In this document: positions 1 through 12,800 of the stretch, piece by piece
Numbering within the stretch: the stretch's first letter is position 1
Layout of the letters: every line of letters starts with the position of its first letter
Origin: Panagrolaimus kolymaensis
Lineage: Eukaryota > Nematoda > Chromadorea > Rhabditida > Panagrolaimidae
Reading direction: 5' to 3'
NCBI GenBank assembly: GCA_028622995.1
Contig: JAJQJQ010000018.1
Coordinates: forward strand, 2,790,001-2,854,000
DNA: 64,000 nt
Position numbers and translations under genes: made by a program
Notes under the pieces: generated by a model
Told to the model about the DNA's origin: nothing
Seen by the model: the letters and a program-made list of their open reading frames with translations, nothing else
Database searches by the model: none

Positions 1-1244
1 TATTTTTCATTAAAAATAAGCAACAAAAATAAGCAGACTAGCTACGTACGTAAATCTTTAATAAAAACATGCAAAATAAAATAATAAAGCATAAAAAAAT
101 TTGAGATTTGCGAAGTGCTGTGCTCGTTGCATACTGGCATAGATTCATTAAATAAATTTTTTACAATGCCCGTTACAACGGTCACAAGACCTTGCAATTT
201 TGGAAAACATATAAAATGGAAAAATAAAGGTATGCAGTTGTTAGAATGAATATATAAAAATCACAGTGAACTAAAGAACATTACTTTGATGTTCATTTCG
301 GTAGCTACTTGCTGTTGCTGTTGGTTGCTGCTAATGTTTAGAAAACTTCTTAAATCCCTCAATGCGTGTCTTAAGCTTCTAAAAAGGGGCTTGCTTCAAC
401 GTAGTGCAGCAGTTCTTCTGCTGCTACTCTCGATCGTCGTGTTTGCAATGATGCATAACCTTAGCGACGACGACAAAAATCATCAAAATAAAAATTAGTT
501 TTTAAACCTCCTCCTACTCTAAAAAAATTGTTTTTATGCAATGTTCACATTTTTATACGGTTCACAATTTTTTATGTTTAAATGTTTTTTATTTTTATTT
601 TTTTAGCAATATTTGAACATTTCCAAATAAACAATATCGCTAATACTTCAATTATAGAAAACAAAAAGTACCAAAAAATTTCTTTGTATTTACAAAAGCG
701 CTTTCTTTTTTTCTCCCTCGACTATGCCAAGGTTGCTTCCGTTTGTCTCTGAACTTTTCAAAATTGTTTTGACACAAAAAAATCTTTTTCTATTTCTTAA
801 ACAGTACCAACGTTTATTCCATTCATTTTTGGTTAAAAAATTTTAAAAATTAATAATAATTTAAACATATTTAAAAAAGTCTATATGAACCATAAAAACA
901 AAGATAACAAATAAAAAATTATATTATATTTGATGAACACCGAAAAGTTAGTTAATCAGACGACGGCATAAAACATGACATTTTTTGGAGAAGAGAACGA
1001 CCATACAAAAATAAAAAATGAGGGATTTTGCAGAGATAAATAAACAAACAAAAAATAAAGAGATTGCACACACGACGGCGACACGGTTTTTTAATATTTA
1101 AGCGATCATATTAGAGAGAAAAAAAGTTGTGACAGATTTAGATATTGTTTCATTTCTTTTTTTGATGATATACAGAAGAGCGATAAACAACTATATTTTT
1201 TGGCGGTTTTGACCAACTACAGACGAAAGTGTTTATGGATGGAT
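1..1244. other. intergenic, no gene seen
   Basis: Very AT-rich, with poly-T and poly-A runs. An open frame at about 286-498 starts at TTG/ATG and encodes a Cys/Leu-rich stretch, but it has no splice context or family resemblance and is not called. No RNA gene or repeat family recognised. Confidence 0.5.
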
Positions 1245-1579
1245 TTACTTGCGACCAGATGGAATAAAATGGAAATTATCTTGTCCTTGAGGGGAAGCCA
1301 TATATTCTGCTAATGATAAACCGATACTAGCTAAAATGAAACAAAGCTGGGGTTAAATAGCTGCTAAAAAGAAGGTAAAACTTACGGCTTCGTTTGGCTT
1401 TAATCAAAGATCTGTAGAATTTACCTAACATTTCGTCAGAAACGGCGGCATCTGATTCCTAAAATAAATTGTATTCATTTTAGAACTCAAGAGTAAATCC
1501 TTGGACTTACATATGCGGGATAAGCAAAGATTTGCACAACCAAAACAACGAGAAGAGCAAGAGCAATCAAGAATTTCAT
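1245..1579 (-). CDS. amidated neuropeptide precursor, NLP-49-like
   Basis: Three exons (1511-1579, 1386-1458, 1245-1330) with GTAAGT/GTAAGT donors and TTTTAG acceptors join in frame to a 75-aa protein. The N-terminus is a signal peptide (MKFLIALALLVVLVVQIFAY). A short spacer ends in the dibasic site Lys-Arg, followed by a 29-residue tail that starts SPSIGLSLAEYMAS and ends NFHFIPS-Gly-Arg-Lys. That tail is the classic layout of one peptide released by a proprotein convertase and C-terminally amidated from the Gly. From memory the peptide closely resembles the C. elegans NLP-49 peptide (an arousal neuropeptide), which could not be checked. Another acceptor (TTTTTAG) lies about 33 nt upstream of the ATG, and a TATAAAG motif at about 1715-1725 on the minus strand could be a promoter. 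Precursor architecture is near certain; family name is tentative. Confidence 0.82.
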
Positions 1580-2402
1580 GATTTTTATGTGAAGGCTGTG
1601 CGAATTGTTACCTAAAAACGAAAAAATATTCTTCCTCGAGTTTTAATTCAACAAAAAAAAATATGAACGTCAGAGTTCAAAAAACGATATGCATTTTAAA
1701 ACACAAAAATCAAATATGTTCCTTTATAAAAAAGCAAGCGAACAAATGGCGTCTAATGATGCCATCGAAAAAAAAGGACTACTTCCGAAAGTTGTTGGAC
1801 CACGCCCGAAGTTTTTAATTGCAAAAATAGGAAGGAAAAAATGATGTCAATGCTTTTTAAAAGCTTAGTTACAGACGATAATTTGGTCATCATCCAAATT
1901 AAAGGCTTCAAAGATTTCTGCAAGCTATCAATGGAAGAGGAAAACTAAAGAAAATAAAAGCTTATGAAAATCATGAATTCAACGTCTGCTTTTATACAAC
2001 TGAACAAAATTACATTTTTCAATGAAGATGGGTGTCACAGCTGCTTAAGGAAGAAAATTGACTTAATCAATTTACAATGGAAACAATAAATGCATCTTTC
2101 TATCGTCATTCGTTAATACCCTTAAATGAAAAGCAGCAACAATGTGTCGTCGTTTCAATTCTTTTATTCTTTCTTCTTAATTTCTTTTTTTGGCGTCTAA
2201 AACAATTTTACGTCGACGAAAATGTTGAAGAAATTTCTTTCCGCCACCCACTGATTATTTTCTTGTCTTGGATATTTTAATGGTTTATTCGAGACAAAAA
2301 CATTGAAAAAATAATAATAATTTTTCAAAATACATACAAACACATATACAAATGTTTATGAAACAAATTATAACCCGGATGTAGAAAAAAATGATGTTTT
2401 TC
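1580..2402. other. intergenic, no gene seen
   Basis: Upstream region of the neuropeptide gene. An ATG-initiated open frame at 2077-2280 is T-rich and hydrophobic without further support. Nothing else recognised. Confidence 0.45.
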
Positions 2403-2821
2403 TTATGGAAGATTAATGCTGCCATAGGAGTCCAAATATGTTTCATTGACATCAATATGATTGAGATTTTTACGGTAAAACCAGTTATTTGAAGCCATTT
2501 TGCCTATAAAAAGTAAAGGTTAAAAATTGAATAAAAATCTAAAAAAGTTGTAAAAAATGTAATTGTGAAAAGCAATTCTATTCTCAAATTAAGAATTTAT
2601 GGGATAAAAAATTTGAAAAGCCAAGTTAGAAAAGAAAATATCTATAAAGCTACGAGTAAGTGTCTATTAATTCTTTATTTATTTTTACCTCCCAAAACTT
2701 AGCCAACTTATGTGAATCCAATACCAGTAAATTTGAAAAATTTATCATTAAACTTACTCATAGGTAAACCAAGAGATAATTGGAAGAGGTATTTGTTGAA
2801 TTTTTGATTAAAGCTTTCCAT
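2403..2821 (-). CDS. predicted 54-aa protein, function unknown
   Basis: Two exons, 2758-2821 and 2403-2503, separated by a 254-nt intron with a GTAAGT donor and a TTTTTATAG acceptor. Joined in phase they give 54 residues from ATG to TAA. The protein begins MESFNQKFNKYLFQLSLGLP and continues with a polar stretch containing NNWFYRKNLNHIDVNE. There is no signal peptide and no membrane segment; aromatic and charged residues look protein-like rather than low-complexity, unlike other frames in this AT-rich stretch. I do not recognise the family. Exon 2 has its own in-frame ATG, so a shorter product is possible, and the relatively long intron could hide another exon. Confidence 0.5.
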
Positions 2822-3962
2822 TTTTTATACAAAATATCAAGCAAAAAATATAATTATAGTAAGCAAGAATGAATGAGGAAGTAGTTGTGGTTATGCAATT
2901 GCAAAAGTTATCCACGAATAAAAAAATATGTCTTTCTTTTTTTTGTTATGTCTTTATTCCATCAATATCTAATGATCATGGGAGACAACAAAAGCAATTG
3001 GAGCCGCAAAAAAAGTCTCGTAGGCAAAGTTTTTTGTTTTCAGGTTAATCCCATGCAACTGCTGCATGAACAATAATAAAAAGAAGCAACCTTTTATTTT
3101 TCAAAAAAACTTTTATTTGTTTTTCTAAAATACACACATTAACCAAGAGAGCAGACCAGACAAAAAGTTAAAGCACTTTTACTTTTGTCTCAAAAAGTTA
3201 GGAAGTCAAATAAAAATTTTAAGCGTTTTTTAAGCCGACCAAGCCAGTCATGAAAATAAAATATTTCTCAATGGTTGCTTTTAAAAGATTATTAATAATA
3301 TTTTTTGACCGAAATATGAACATCGTCTAATAAAAATTAAACGAAGCCAAAAAATATTGGGCAAAAACATACTCTATCTGATCATTGTTTTTGTTATCAA
3401 TCAGTGATTATTGTTTACTTTTTAATTTACGAAAGAAATAAAATAAGATAACTTTTATTGTTTAAACTTTAATTTTTTTAATCTATTTTTAATTTTTGGT
3501 TTATATACGAATTTCATAATTAATAATTATGGATTTAAAAAAAACAGCAAGTGATAATAACGGGTTTCCTTTTAGCGACGCGCTGATGGACGATTGCTTT
3601 TTAAACAATAAAAAATACATATGACGGAGATTAATGATTTAGGCTATGGATTTTTAAGTTTTTCAAGGTACTTTAAAAAACACCAATTTCTTTAAAGAAC
3701 GGAAATAATTACTAAGAAATTAAAATACAAAAAAATGCACAAAAATATTAAAAATTTCGAAAAAATTTAGTTGATTCTTTTTTTAAATTTAATTAAAATG
3801 ATTGTTTAATTTTTCTATAAAATGTGACATTACTTTGCAGCTTAACACAATATTTATTTACAAACTAAATTTTATTAACGTTTTAATACTTCATTTAATT
3901 AAAAATAATTTATATCTTTCTTTTTTTAAATATACGAATGGCATTTATTTATTTAAGTTTGT
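2822..3962. other. intergenic, no gene seen
   Basis: AT-rich sequence between the 54-aa gene and the 3' end of phosphoglucomutase-2. An open frame at 2885-3076 lacks coding character. No repeats or RNA genes seen. Confidence 0.5.
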
Positions 3963-5940
3963 TTAATCGCGAGCAATAAGTCCATATTTGCTAGGTTGAA
4001 GTAAACCTTCATTGACATCTTTTTCAAATTTAGCAAATTCATTAACAACTTCATCGATATCTTCCTTTCCGGGTTCGGTTATTAATTCGATATAATATTT
4101 AACTTTAGGCTCAGTTCCACTAGCTCGTAATGTTGCAATTGAACCATTTTCAAGTGTGAATGTAACCATTTCGGATGAAGTACTTAAAGGCAAAACCTAT
4201 AAAACAAAAAAAAACTGTGTTTTGAGTTTTCGATTTGAGCTTAGAAACTTACAGCTTTGTTTCCAACTTGCTCATTATCGTATCCGGTTGTTAAATCGCG
4301 AACATATTTAATTTTTTGGCCACCAATAGTTTTAGGATAATTTGCTTCATGTCGTAAATCACTAAAGAGTTGTTTAGTGATAGATGGATTTGGAACGATA
4401 TAATAGCTGCCTTTAACTAAATGGAATCCATATTTTTTATAAATTGCAAGCAATTGTGTGGAAAATGACATTCCATTTTCAGAAAGCCAAGTTGCAAGTT
4501 CAGCAAACATTGCAACCGAAATAACTCCATCTTTATCCATTGAACTTCCAGGCATAAATCCAATTGATTCTTCCCAAGCCATAACAACTTCAGCACCTTG
4601 TTGGCGGAGTTCATGAGCTAAATTTCCCATCCATTTAAAGCCAGTTAAAGTGACGCGATTTTGAAATCCTTCCACAGCAGCCATAGTTTTTACAACTTGA
4701 CTTGAAACTGCACTATTGAGGAAATAAACATTCTTCAAATCTTTTTTTGGATTGCGTTCACGCCAATTTTTCCATACCCACCAAGTTAATAAAGTTCCCA
4801 TTTCATTTCCAGTAAATACGCGCCAGTCATCACTAAAAAATATTTTCAATCATTTTAAACAAATTATTTTTTATTAATAATTTACTTTGGTTGTTTTTCA
4901 GCCATTTGAAGGCGATCCGCATCAGGATCGTTTGCTAAAACGACTGTTGAACCAGCAGCGTCAGCTGTATCGAAACAAAGCTTTAAAACTTTTGCACCTT
5001 CTTCAGGATTTGGGAATCGAACGGTTGGGAAGTTTGGATCAGGATAAGCTTGTTCTTTAACGGAAATAAATGATTCTGGTGGAAAACCATATTCTTCAAA
5101 TAATCGTTTGGAAAGTTTATAACCGACTCCATGAAAAGCAGAATATGTAAATTTAAGCTTGGTTTTGGCATTAAGATTTTTATCAATGACGCGTTTCTTT
5201 TCGGTGTTAATGTAATCTTCAATAGCTGCATCAGCTGAATGCATGAGAGGGCTTTTATGAACCGAATCTTTATCCCAATATTCTTTACGAGGTTGAGGTT
5301 CAGCCTTTGCAATTTTACAAATTTCAATATCGTGTGGCGCGATAATCTAAAAAATATGATATTTATAGCTATGTTCTAATAATGACAAACCTGTGCTCCA
5401 TTAGCCCAATATGCTTTATATCCATTATCTTCTTTTGGGTTATGTGATGCAGTAATCATAAGTCCAGCATTACATTTAAGTGATGTTGTTGCAAATGCGG
5501 TAACTGGAGTTGGAACAACTTCAGAAAAAAGATAAACTTCAATATCATTTCGAATAAAAACATTTGACGAATATTCCGCAAATGCTTTACTATCAAATCG
5601 GCCATCATATCCAATAACGACGCTTAATTTTCCCTTTCCAAATACATTTCTTAAATGGCGCGCAAAGCCATGAGTAATTTGAATGATGGTTAAATAATTC
5701 AAGCGATTAAATCCACCTTCAACACGAGCACGAATTCCGGCTGTGCCAAATGAAAGACACCCAAGAAATCGAGCACTTAATTCTTTTTTATCACCTTTGT
5801 CAAAAAGAGCTTGAATTTCATCATGGGTTTTAGGATTCTAAAAAAATTATGGGATTGTAAAGAGATTAAAGAAATCTAAAAAAATGTACCTTATCCCATG
5901 CAAGATAATCTTCAACTAATTTATCCAAAATATGTTCCAT
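3963..5940 (-). CDS. phosphoglucomutase-2 / phosphopentomutase
   Basis: Five exons (5890-5940, 5391-5837, 4886-5346, 4253-4832, 3963-4196) join in frame to 590 aa, close to the usual length of about 610 for PGM2. This alpha-D-phosphohexomutase family enzyme interconverts hexose or pentose 1- and 5/6-phosphates in the cytosol. All four family loops are visible: the phosphoserine loop TASHNP near residue 150, the metal-binding loop NDPDADR, the sugar-binding loop EESIG, and the phosphate-binding loop RASGTEPK near the C-terminus. The start at 5940 gives a short [17 protein letters not shown] leader like other PGM2 proteins. PGM2 rather than PGM1 is favoured by the GTAGIR motif and the tail ending KYGLIARD. 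One donor is GTTTGT (after 5391). No sign of decay. Confidence 0.93.
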
Positions 5941-6599
5941 AACTTAAATTCTTCCAAGTTTAGATCCAATAAAGTACTGAAAATTTTCTTTAATTTAAAG
6001 TCTAAAAAATTACTGTGAAAAAAATTAACGTAAGATCATAAAAAATTGAAGAAAAATAAAAAGAAAACCGTTAGTTTACAATCAACATGAAAAAGAAGCA
6101 CACGTTAACCTTTGGACATAAAAAAGAAAGAAAGGAAGAAGGAGGCCACCGACGCTGTTGATGATGTGTGTTCTTGATAAGCTCCTTTTCTGCTGGGTTT
6201 TTAATGCAATGAACAAATAAGACAAGAAAAAATATAAAGCACGAGAACGTTAAGATGTGTTTGTATCTATTTCTTGTTTTTCTTACTGATTTTTTTTTGT
6301 AATTATGAGAAAGGAAAAAAGATCAATAGACGCCTATTAATCATGAATGCAATGTGGAAGGCAGGGTAAGATAGTAAAGGTCAATGTGATTTATCGAAAA
6401 TAGAAAAATTAATAATGGCTTTTGTCTGATTGGAAAAAATGCAAATTCTACAGTACTTTAAAGTCAAACATAAAACAAAAATATTTTAAACGTAAAACAT
6501 ATTTTATCGATGAAGATTTTTTAAATAATAAATTTTTTATGATACATATTTTTACAACAAAAAAATATTTTGAGGCACTTCAAAAATAAATTAAATAAA
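5941..6599. other. intergenic, no gene seen
   Basis: Divides the start of phosphoglucomutase-2 from the end of the Seh1-like gene; both are on the minus strand. AT-rich; AATAAA-type motifs near 6530-6600 on either strand. No gene or repeat recognised. Confidence 0.45.
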
Positions 6600-9216
6600 T
6601 CAATAATAAACTCCTTCAGGTAAAACTTCAAGATCTTCTTTTCCTTTAACAATTGGAGGTTCGATTACACTTGAGCAATGCCATAATGCTGGATTAATTC
6701 TTTTCCACACACGTACACGACCATCTGCATATATGGCCGTGATAAGACTTCCAGTGTGATTAAAAGTTAATCTTTTTGCCTAAAATCAAAAAAATTTTGT
6801 GTTTATTTTTAGCTTAAATAATCTTCTTACTTGAGCCCGACCTGCTCGTAAAACAGCTTGACGCATTGTGATAAGTTTTACTTTATGTGATTCTTCTTCA
6901 TCTGGTTCAGCTTTAGGTTCGATTGGTTTCCCATCAACATTCTTTGGTCTAATTTCAATGGTGACTGGATCTATTATTTTAGCAGTGCGTTTAACATTCG
7001 TTGTGGATTCTTGCATTACATTTTTACCAACTTTTTCAACTTCATTTTGTTTTTTTGTTGGTCGAATAGGAATTCCCGAATCACTCGAAAATGAAGAAGC
7101 TTGATCCTCATCCCCTTTATGGTGGTTTTCATCATTGGTATCTACAACATGATGTCGTCGTTTCTTATTTTTTGCTTTTTGTTTTTGCTCATTTCGTTTA
7201 ATAAGTTCTGCACTTTGTTCTGGTGGTTTAATAATATCTATTTCCTTAGATTTTTGAGATATTTCGATATCAGGCGACAACTTTTCTCCCTTTCGTCGGT
7301 GTTGATAATTCTTTGAATCTTGTCGACTTATATGAGGAGGCGCTGGTTCATCATCTTTACCAAAAATGGACAACTTTTTTATCATTGGTGGAACGGTTTG
7401 TCGAATTGTTGAAGCAGACACTTCATCTTCTTCAATATCATCATAAAATGTTCGTTGATCCATATCTCGATTTGTTTTATAAAATCGAGTTTCTTCATTT
7501 TCTGGAATTATATCTTTCCTCTTTTTTGGAATATTAATACTATTTGAAGCGATTGAACTTCCTTCACTTTTAGCTTCAATTGCTGTAGTTTCAGAATTTT
7601 CTGAATCAGCATCTTCTGCTTTTTCTTCTTCTCTTTCATCATCCAATTCCAAAAGTTCTCCATCATCACCTCTTTGTCTTATCGGAATTGGGCTTGGAAC
7701 CGACGACATTTCATCCGAAACAGATGCATCTCCTCCTTCAATATATTCATCAGGCTTTCTTATTTCAAGATTACAAAATACTGGATAATCATAGCTTATT
7801 TCAGCTGTAGTTGGTGTTTTTTCTTCATCTGGCTCTTGTGCTGGTTTTGATTGCTTTAATGATGGTTTAATTTTGCCTGGATCAGGAATATCTATGGGCT
7901 TTCTAGGTATTGGACTTTTAGCTCCAGATCGACTAGCATTATTATCGATTTTAAATTGAACAGTTTTCTTTGGAAGTTTTTCTTTTATACTTTCGTTAGC
8001 TTCAATTTTTTCTGGCTTCACATCTTTTGATTCCTTTGGTATTTGGTTATCTAACTTGAATAAAGAGTCATCATCCTCTTCGCCAATTTCTTCTTCTTCT
8101 GATTTTGGTGGAATTATACTTATTGTTGGCGCACGAACTACTGTATTTGCGCTTGATTCAGATAAAGAGCTAACAGGGGAATCCGAAGATTCATTTGATT
8201 GATCAACTGGGATTGCATTAACATGATAAATAACAATGCATTGACCCACAGCTATTGCTAATCGTTGAAATGCATAAGCACCGGTTGGAGAAAATTCAAC
8301 ATCCGTTGGAGGCAATGGGACACTTAAACCTGCAGTGGGGCTAATATAAGTTATATCTGGAGTTTCAACTCTGCAATAAAATATATAAACATTTTAAGTT
8401 TAAAAAATTTGTATACCCTATATCACAAGTTCTTGCATATGGAAAAATAGCTACTTGTCGATCTGCGCGTGATCGATCATCATCAGTGCAAGCAGCCATT
8501 AACACAGTATTAAATCGATCAGTACTAAATGTAATGGCACGACATCGGAATTCGAATACTTGTAATTTCATTACAGGAATCCAAGTATCAAGACTTAAAG
8601 AATTTTGAGCTTCATAGACTATCACTTCGCCTTTAGAGTTACATGCCCCAAGTAATAATCCAAAGTAATGAGGAGCAAAGCGGATGTCCGTTATGCTTGT
8701 TGGTGGTGTGGATTTGATATGACTTTTTTGATGCCATTCACAAACAATAAGTTGTCCTTTATTTTCCATTGAAATTTCATTATAATTATATGTTGAACTA
8801 ACTGAAAATACCCAAAAAAAAGTTCAAAACTATTTCAAAATCAATAAAGATAGCTTACATTTGGAATGTTCTTGATATATATAAATATTTCCATCAAATG
8901 AAGCTGTAGCAATAATTTGTCCATATACAGGATTGGCCCATCGAACACGTAATGTTGCGCCTCCATTAACCTTAAAATACTTTTATAAATTTAATAAAAT
9001 TTCTGTCAAATATTTTACTCTAAATTGTCCAGTTTTCGACCATCCGCGATTATGAGGTAATTTTGTGTAAATAGAAACAATTTTATCACTTGAAACTAAA
9101 GCTAATCGTCTGCTATAATAATCATATTCAATGTGCTGGATGACATCGCTGTGATTACAAACTTTCAATTCAAATGTTTGAACATTTCTAACAGGAGGAG
9201 TCGTTAATGAATCCAT
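6600..9216 (-). CDS. Seh1-like WD40 nucleoporin with long insertion
   Basis: The N-terminal blades match SEH1, the WD40 protein of the Nup107-160 nuclear pore complex and of GATOR2: a HSDVIQHIEYDYYSRRLA segment, then VRWANPVYGQIIATASFDG, then TDIRFAPHYFGLLLGACNSKGEV, and a last blade FNHTGSLITAIYADGRVRVWK that ends 30 or so residues before the TGA. Between the fifth and last blades lies an open block of about 450 residues (roughly 6840-8250) that is highly acidic and basic, Ser/Glu/Lys/Pro-rich and predicted disordered, with no domain I recognise. Total is nearly 800 aa, more than twice the usual 350-360. Five or so exons; introns are short with TTTTAG/ATTTTAG acceptors. The frame stays open through the insert, and intact GT/AG introns bound it, so it is part of the gene rather than intergenic sequence. 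Confidence 0.85.
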
Positions 9217-9801
9217 AATAAATACATATGAATTCTAAAAGATTAAAGAAGCACTTTAAAAAGCCAAGAGCTAAAATTAGTTTGCATGTGATTGCAAGAA
9301 AAACATAGACCAACTAAAACGTTTTGCCAGATATGGCTTTCTATAAAGGGTTTCAAAATTTAACAATAAATTATTAACCATTTTATAAAAATAAAACTAA
9401 CTTTTATTGATAGATTTATTACGGAATTTTAAGTGAATCCAAAGAAATCGGGGCTTTCTGAAAATTCCAAAAAAAAATCAAGACTATTGCTGCGATCAAT
9501 AAAGAAAGTTTTTTATTATTTACTAAATTTTTTATGTTGGTTCTCTCTAAAACGAAATTTTGGGACACGATTTATTTAGAAATAATTATTTTTACAAAGC
9601 AAAAAAAGCAACAAAAGAAAAAATTAAGGCAAAGTTTCAAAAATTTAAACTCGTAAAAAGCAACAAAAAAAGTGAAAACATAAAAGTAAACCCGTAAAAA
9701 ATAATTTATTTATGATTAAGTGAGAATGAATGCTTGTGAAGATAGAAATTTTATGTGGTGGAGAAATATGGATAGGAAGAAGTTGTGGGCTGTGAGAAGA
9801 T
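9217..9801. other. intergenic, no gene seen
   Basis: Between the Seh1-like start and the flippase stop codon. It should include the flippase 3'UTR. AT-rich; nothing else recognised. Confidence 0.5.
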
Positions 9802-12800
9802 TTATGAGCTTCGTTTAAATCGAACACTGTTATCCACTGTTCCAAGTTCCACATCTTCCAAGTGGACTGGGTTTGTGTATGCACCGTTTGGATGTGACGA
9901 TGATGAGTTTATGAGAGCTCGATCCTCGTTTTCTAAACCAGTACTGTTACCAAATAGATTTACACTGCCGTATTCCGGCGATATATTATTACGTAATCGA
10001 TCTATTTCAGAGCCTGTAGTTCCCGTTGTAGAAGGAGGGAGAAGGATAGGGTCATCATTGAATTCCTCTTCATCATCCGCATGTACTCTGCAAAAAATGA
10101 TATAAAAATTTAAAGGATAGATATACCTATTAAAACTCACTGTATTGTATGTATATTAGGGTTCTTGACTGCGTTTTTCTCTTTCATTACCATTAAATCT
10201 CTGGGTGATGGGAACAATGAAGTTTGAATGCTAAAATCGAATTTTAAATTTTTCATTATCTTAAAAATTTCTTACCCTTTAATAACAAAATCTATTAATA
10301 ATGTTACAGTGGGAACAAAGATGAGTCCAGCCCAAAATGTGGCACTTGACATCATCATCCATGCCATTCCGGCCATATCAGCTCCTATAGGTATCCAAGG
10401 CCAAACTTCGGAATAAATAATAATAAATATAAACCATGAAGCAATTGAACCAAGGCAAGATACAACTAATATTGTTGTCCATGTATCTGCTTCCAACAGG
10501 GCTTTCAAACAAACAGTAACAACCACATACTAAAATAAATCTTTGGTAAAAATTTAAATTTAAAAAATTAAAGTAAAAACCGTATAACAAGAACATCCTA
10601 GCATCAACCATCCACCGGATTCTCCAGAACTCCAAACAACTGAATGTCTCATAATTAAATAAGTTAGGAAGAATAAAAGTAGCGAATGCCAGAGGGAAAG
10701 AGCAATCCAAAGAGCAAAGACTCGGTTTGAAAATGCTCTTTCTTGGAACTTTCGATACAGTTGTGGATATTCCAACATGGTTCGGGCTTTAACAGGTCGA
10801 TCAAAAAGACCAAGCATGACTGGTGGAAAAGCTGTGAACACAACATTAAATAAGGCAATTGTCCATCTAAAAAAATAATCATAAAAAAGTTATAAAACTA
10901 ATATAGCAGTTACCTGTCAAAAATGGTTTGGCCTGAGAAAGCAGAGAAGAATGCAAACCATAATTCAATAATATACAAACAAATATTTTTATAAAAACTA
11001 TAAAGAATAACTTTTACTGTTCTGTCATGATTAAAAGCGCCATGAACAAGTAATAAACGCCTGAGAAAATGAAATTGAGCAATTGAATAGTCACTTGATG
11101 ATGCAGCTTGTAAACCCTCTTGACCAGTAATACCAACTCCAACATTTGCTGCTTGAATCATTGCTACATCATTAGCTCCATCACCAACAGATAAAACTAC
11201 ATCATTGCTAGCTTTTTGAACCAATTCAACAATTTCAGCTTTTTGTGAAGGTGTCATTCGATAACAAACGACAGTGGTGGCTTGTAAAACGACTTCACTA
11301 ACAAAAGTGTTATGCTCCGAAGAAATTATATCTTTAACCACATTTCCACTTATAGCTAAAGTGAAATTACTTTCTTTTGCAGGTTTAACTTTAAATATAT
11401 CATTTTTGTGTTGGATTATATGAAGTCGAGTTTTAGAATCGATAATGGCGCTTGATTGAGCAATATTTATGGCTGTTTCTTTTTTATCACCCGTTAACAT
11501 CCAAACTTTAATATCTGCTTTTTTCATTGCCATAATTGTTTCAGGGACATACTAAAAGACTTTAGTTAATTTAAAAAATTTTAATAAAAAAATATTTTAC
11601 ATCTTGAAGTTTATCTTCAATTGCAGTAGCTCCAAGAAGGATTAAATCAGTTTCGATTTCATTTTCAAGTTCAGCGATAGCCTTTTCATCCTTAGGAACG
11701 GCGGCAATGGCTTTGGAATATCTCTCTTCCCATGCTTTATAAAAACCAGGTTCCAATGGTCGATATGCAAAACAAAGTGTTCGATAACCCATTTCTGCAT
11801 ATTCTGATAAATGCTTTTCTGCTGTGTTGATCGCCTCAGTTTGATTCTTTTTTACCCGTTTTAACATTATATTATCCTGAAACAATACCTTCATTTCATA
11901 AAATTATTTAATTAAAAACATACAGCTCCTTTGGTATAAATGATATAGTTTCCATCATCTGTGTGAACTATGACACTCATACGTTTGCGATCACTATCAA
12001 ATTCAATGGTGTGATCAATATTAAATTTAACTTCTTCACCAAGTTTTTTAATAATAACATGCTCGGGTGTTCTTGTTTCAAATACAACTCCAAGATGTGA
12101 AGCACCACGAACGAGTGCACTTTCATCTGGTGAAGAACCATGATATTCAAGTTTACCCGCTTCAGTTTCTTCTGGGACAATTGTATGACAAACAGCCATC
12201 ATTGTAAGAAAATGGCCGACGAGACCTTCTTTCGACTAAAAAATCCAATCATGACCTTTGTTGAGAAATTTCAAAACTCACTTTGTCATTTTTAAGGTCA
12301 TCAATAATTTTGGAATCTCTGAATGAATCATCTTCGTCATTCCCATAATTCACTCCTTGAACAGAGCAACGCTTAAATTTCATAATATTTTTTGTGAGTG
12401 TCCCTGTTTTATCTGTCATTATGTATTGCACTTGACCAAGTTCTTCATTGAGATTTGAAGTTCTTGCATTTGCTGCTGTATCAGATTCTTCATCGTACAT
12501 TTGAATATCCTAAATTTTTCGTCATAAAAAATAGAAGATGACTAATAATTAATTCCTTACTTGGTTAATGTATCCAGCTTGGAAAAATCTAACCAATTCC
12601 AATGTAACTTGCAAACTAATAGGAATCAAATTATTGTAAAGAATAAAGAAAGTAAGAACATTCCATGCAAAATTTGTGTCAGCAATGTTTCCAAGATACC
12701 ATGATTCGTTGAGATAGAAAATATCGTAAATTTTGGCTCCACCACCGCAAACTAGAGCAAGGGCAACCAATACAAAGAATAAAAAGATGATTCGATTATT

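Noticed and set aside
286..498. 70-codon Cys/Leu-rich frame
   Set aside because: Starts at TTG or a weakly supported ATG; composition comes from TGT/CTG repeats; no splice signals or resemblance.
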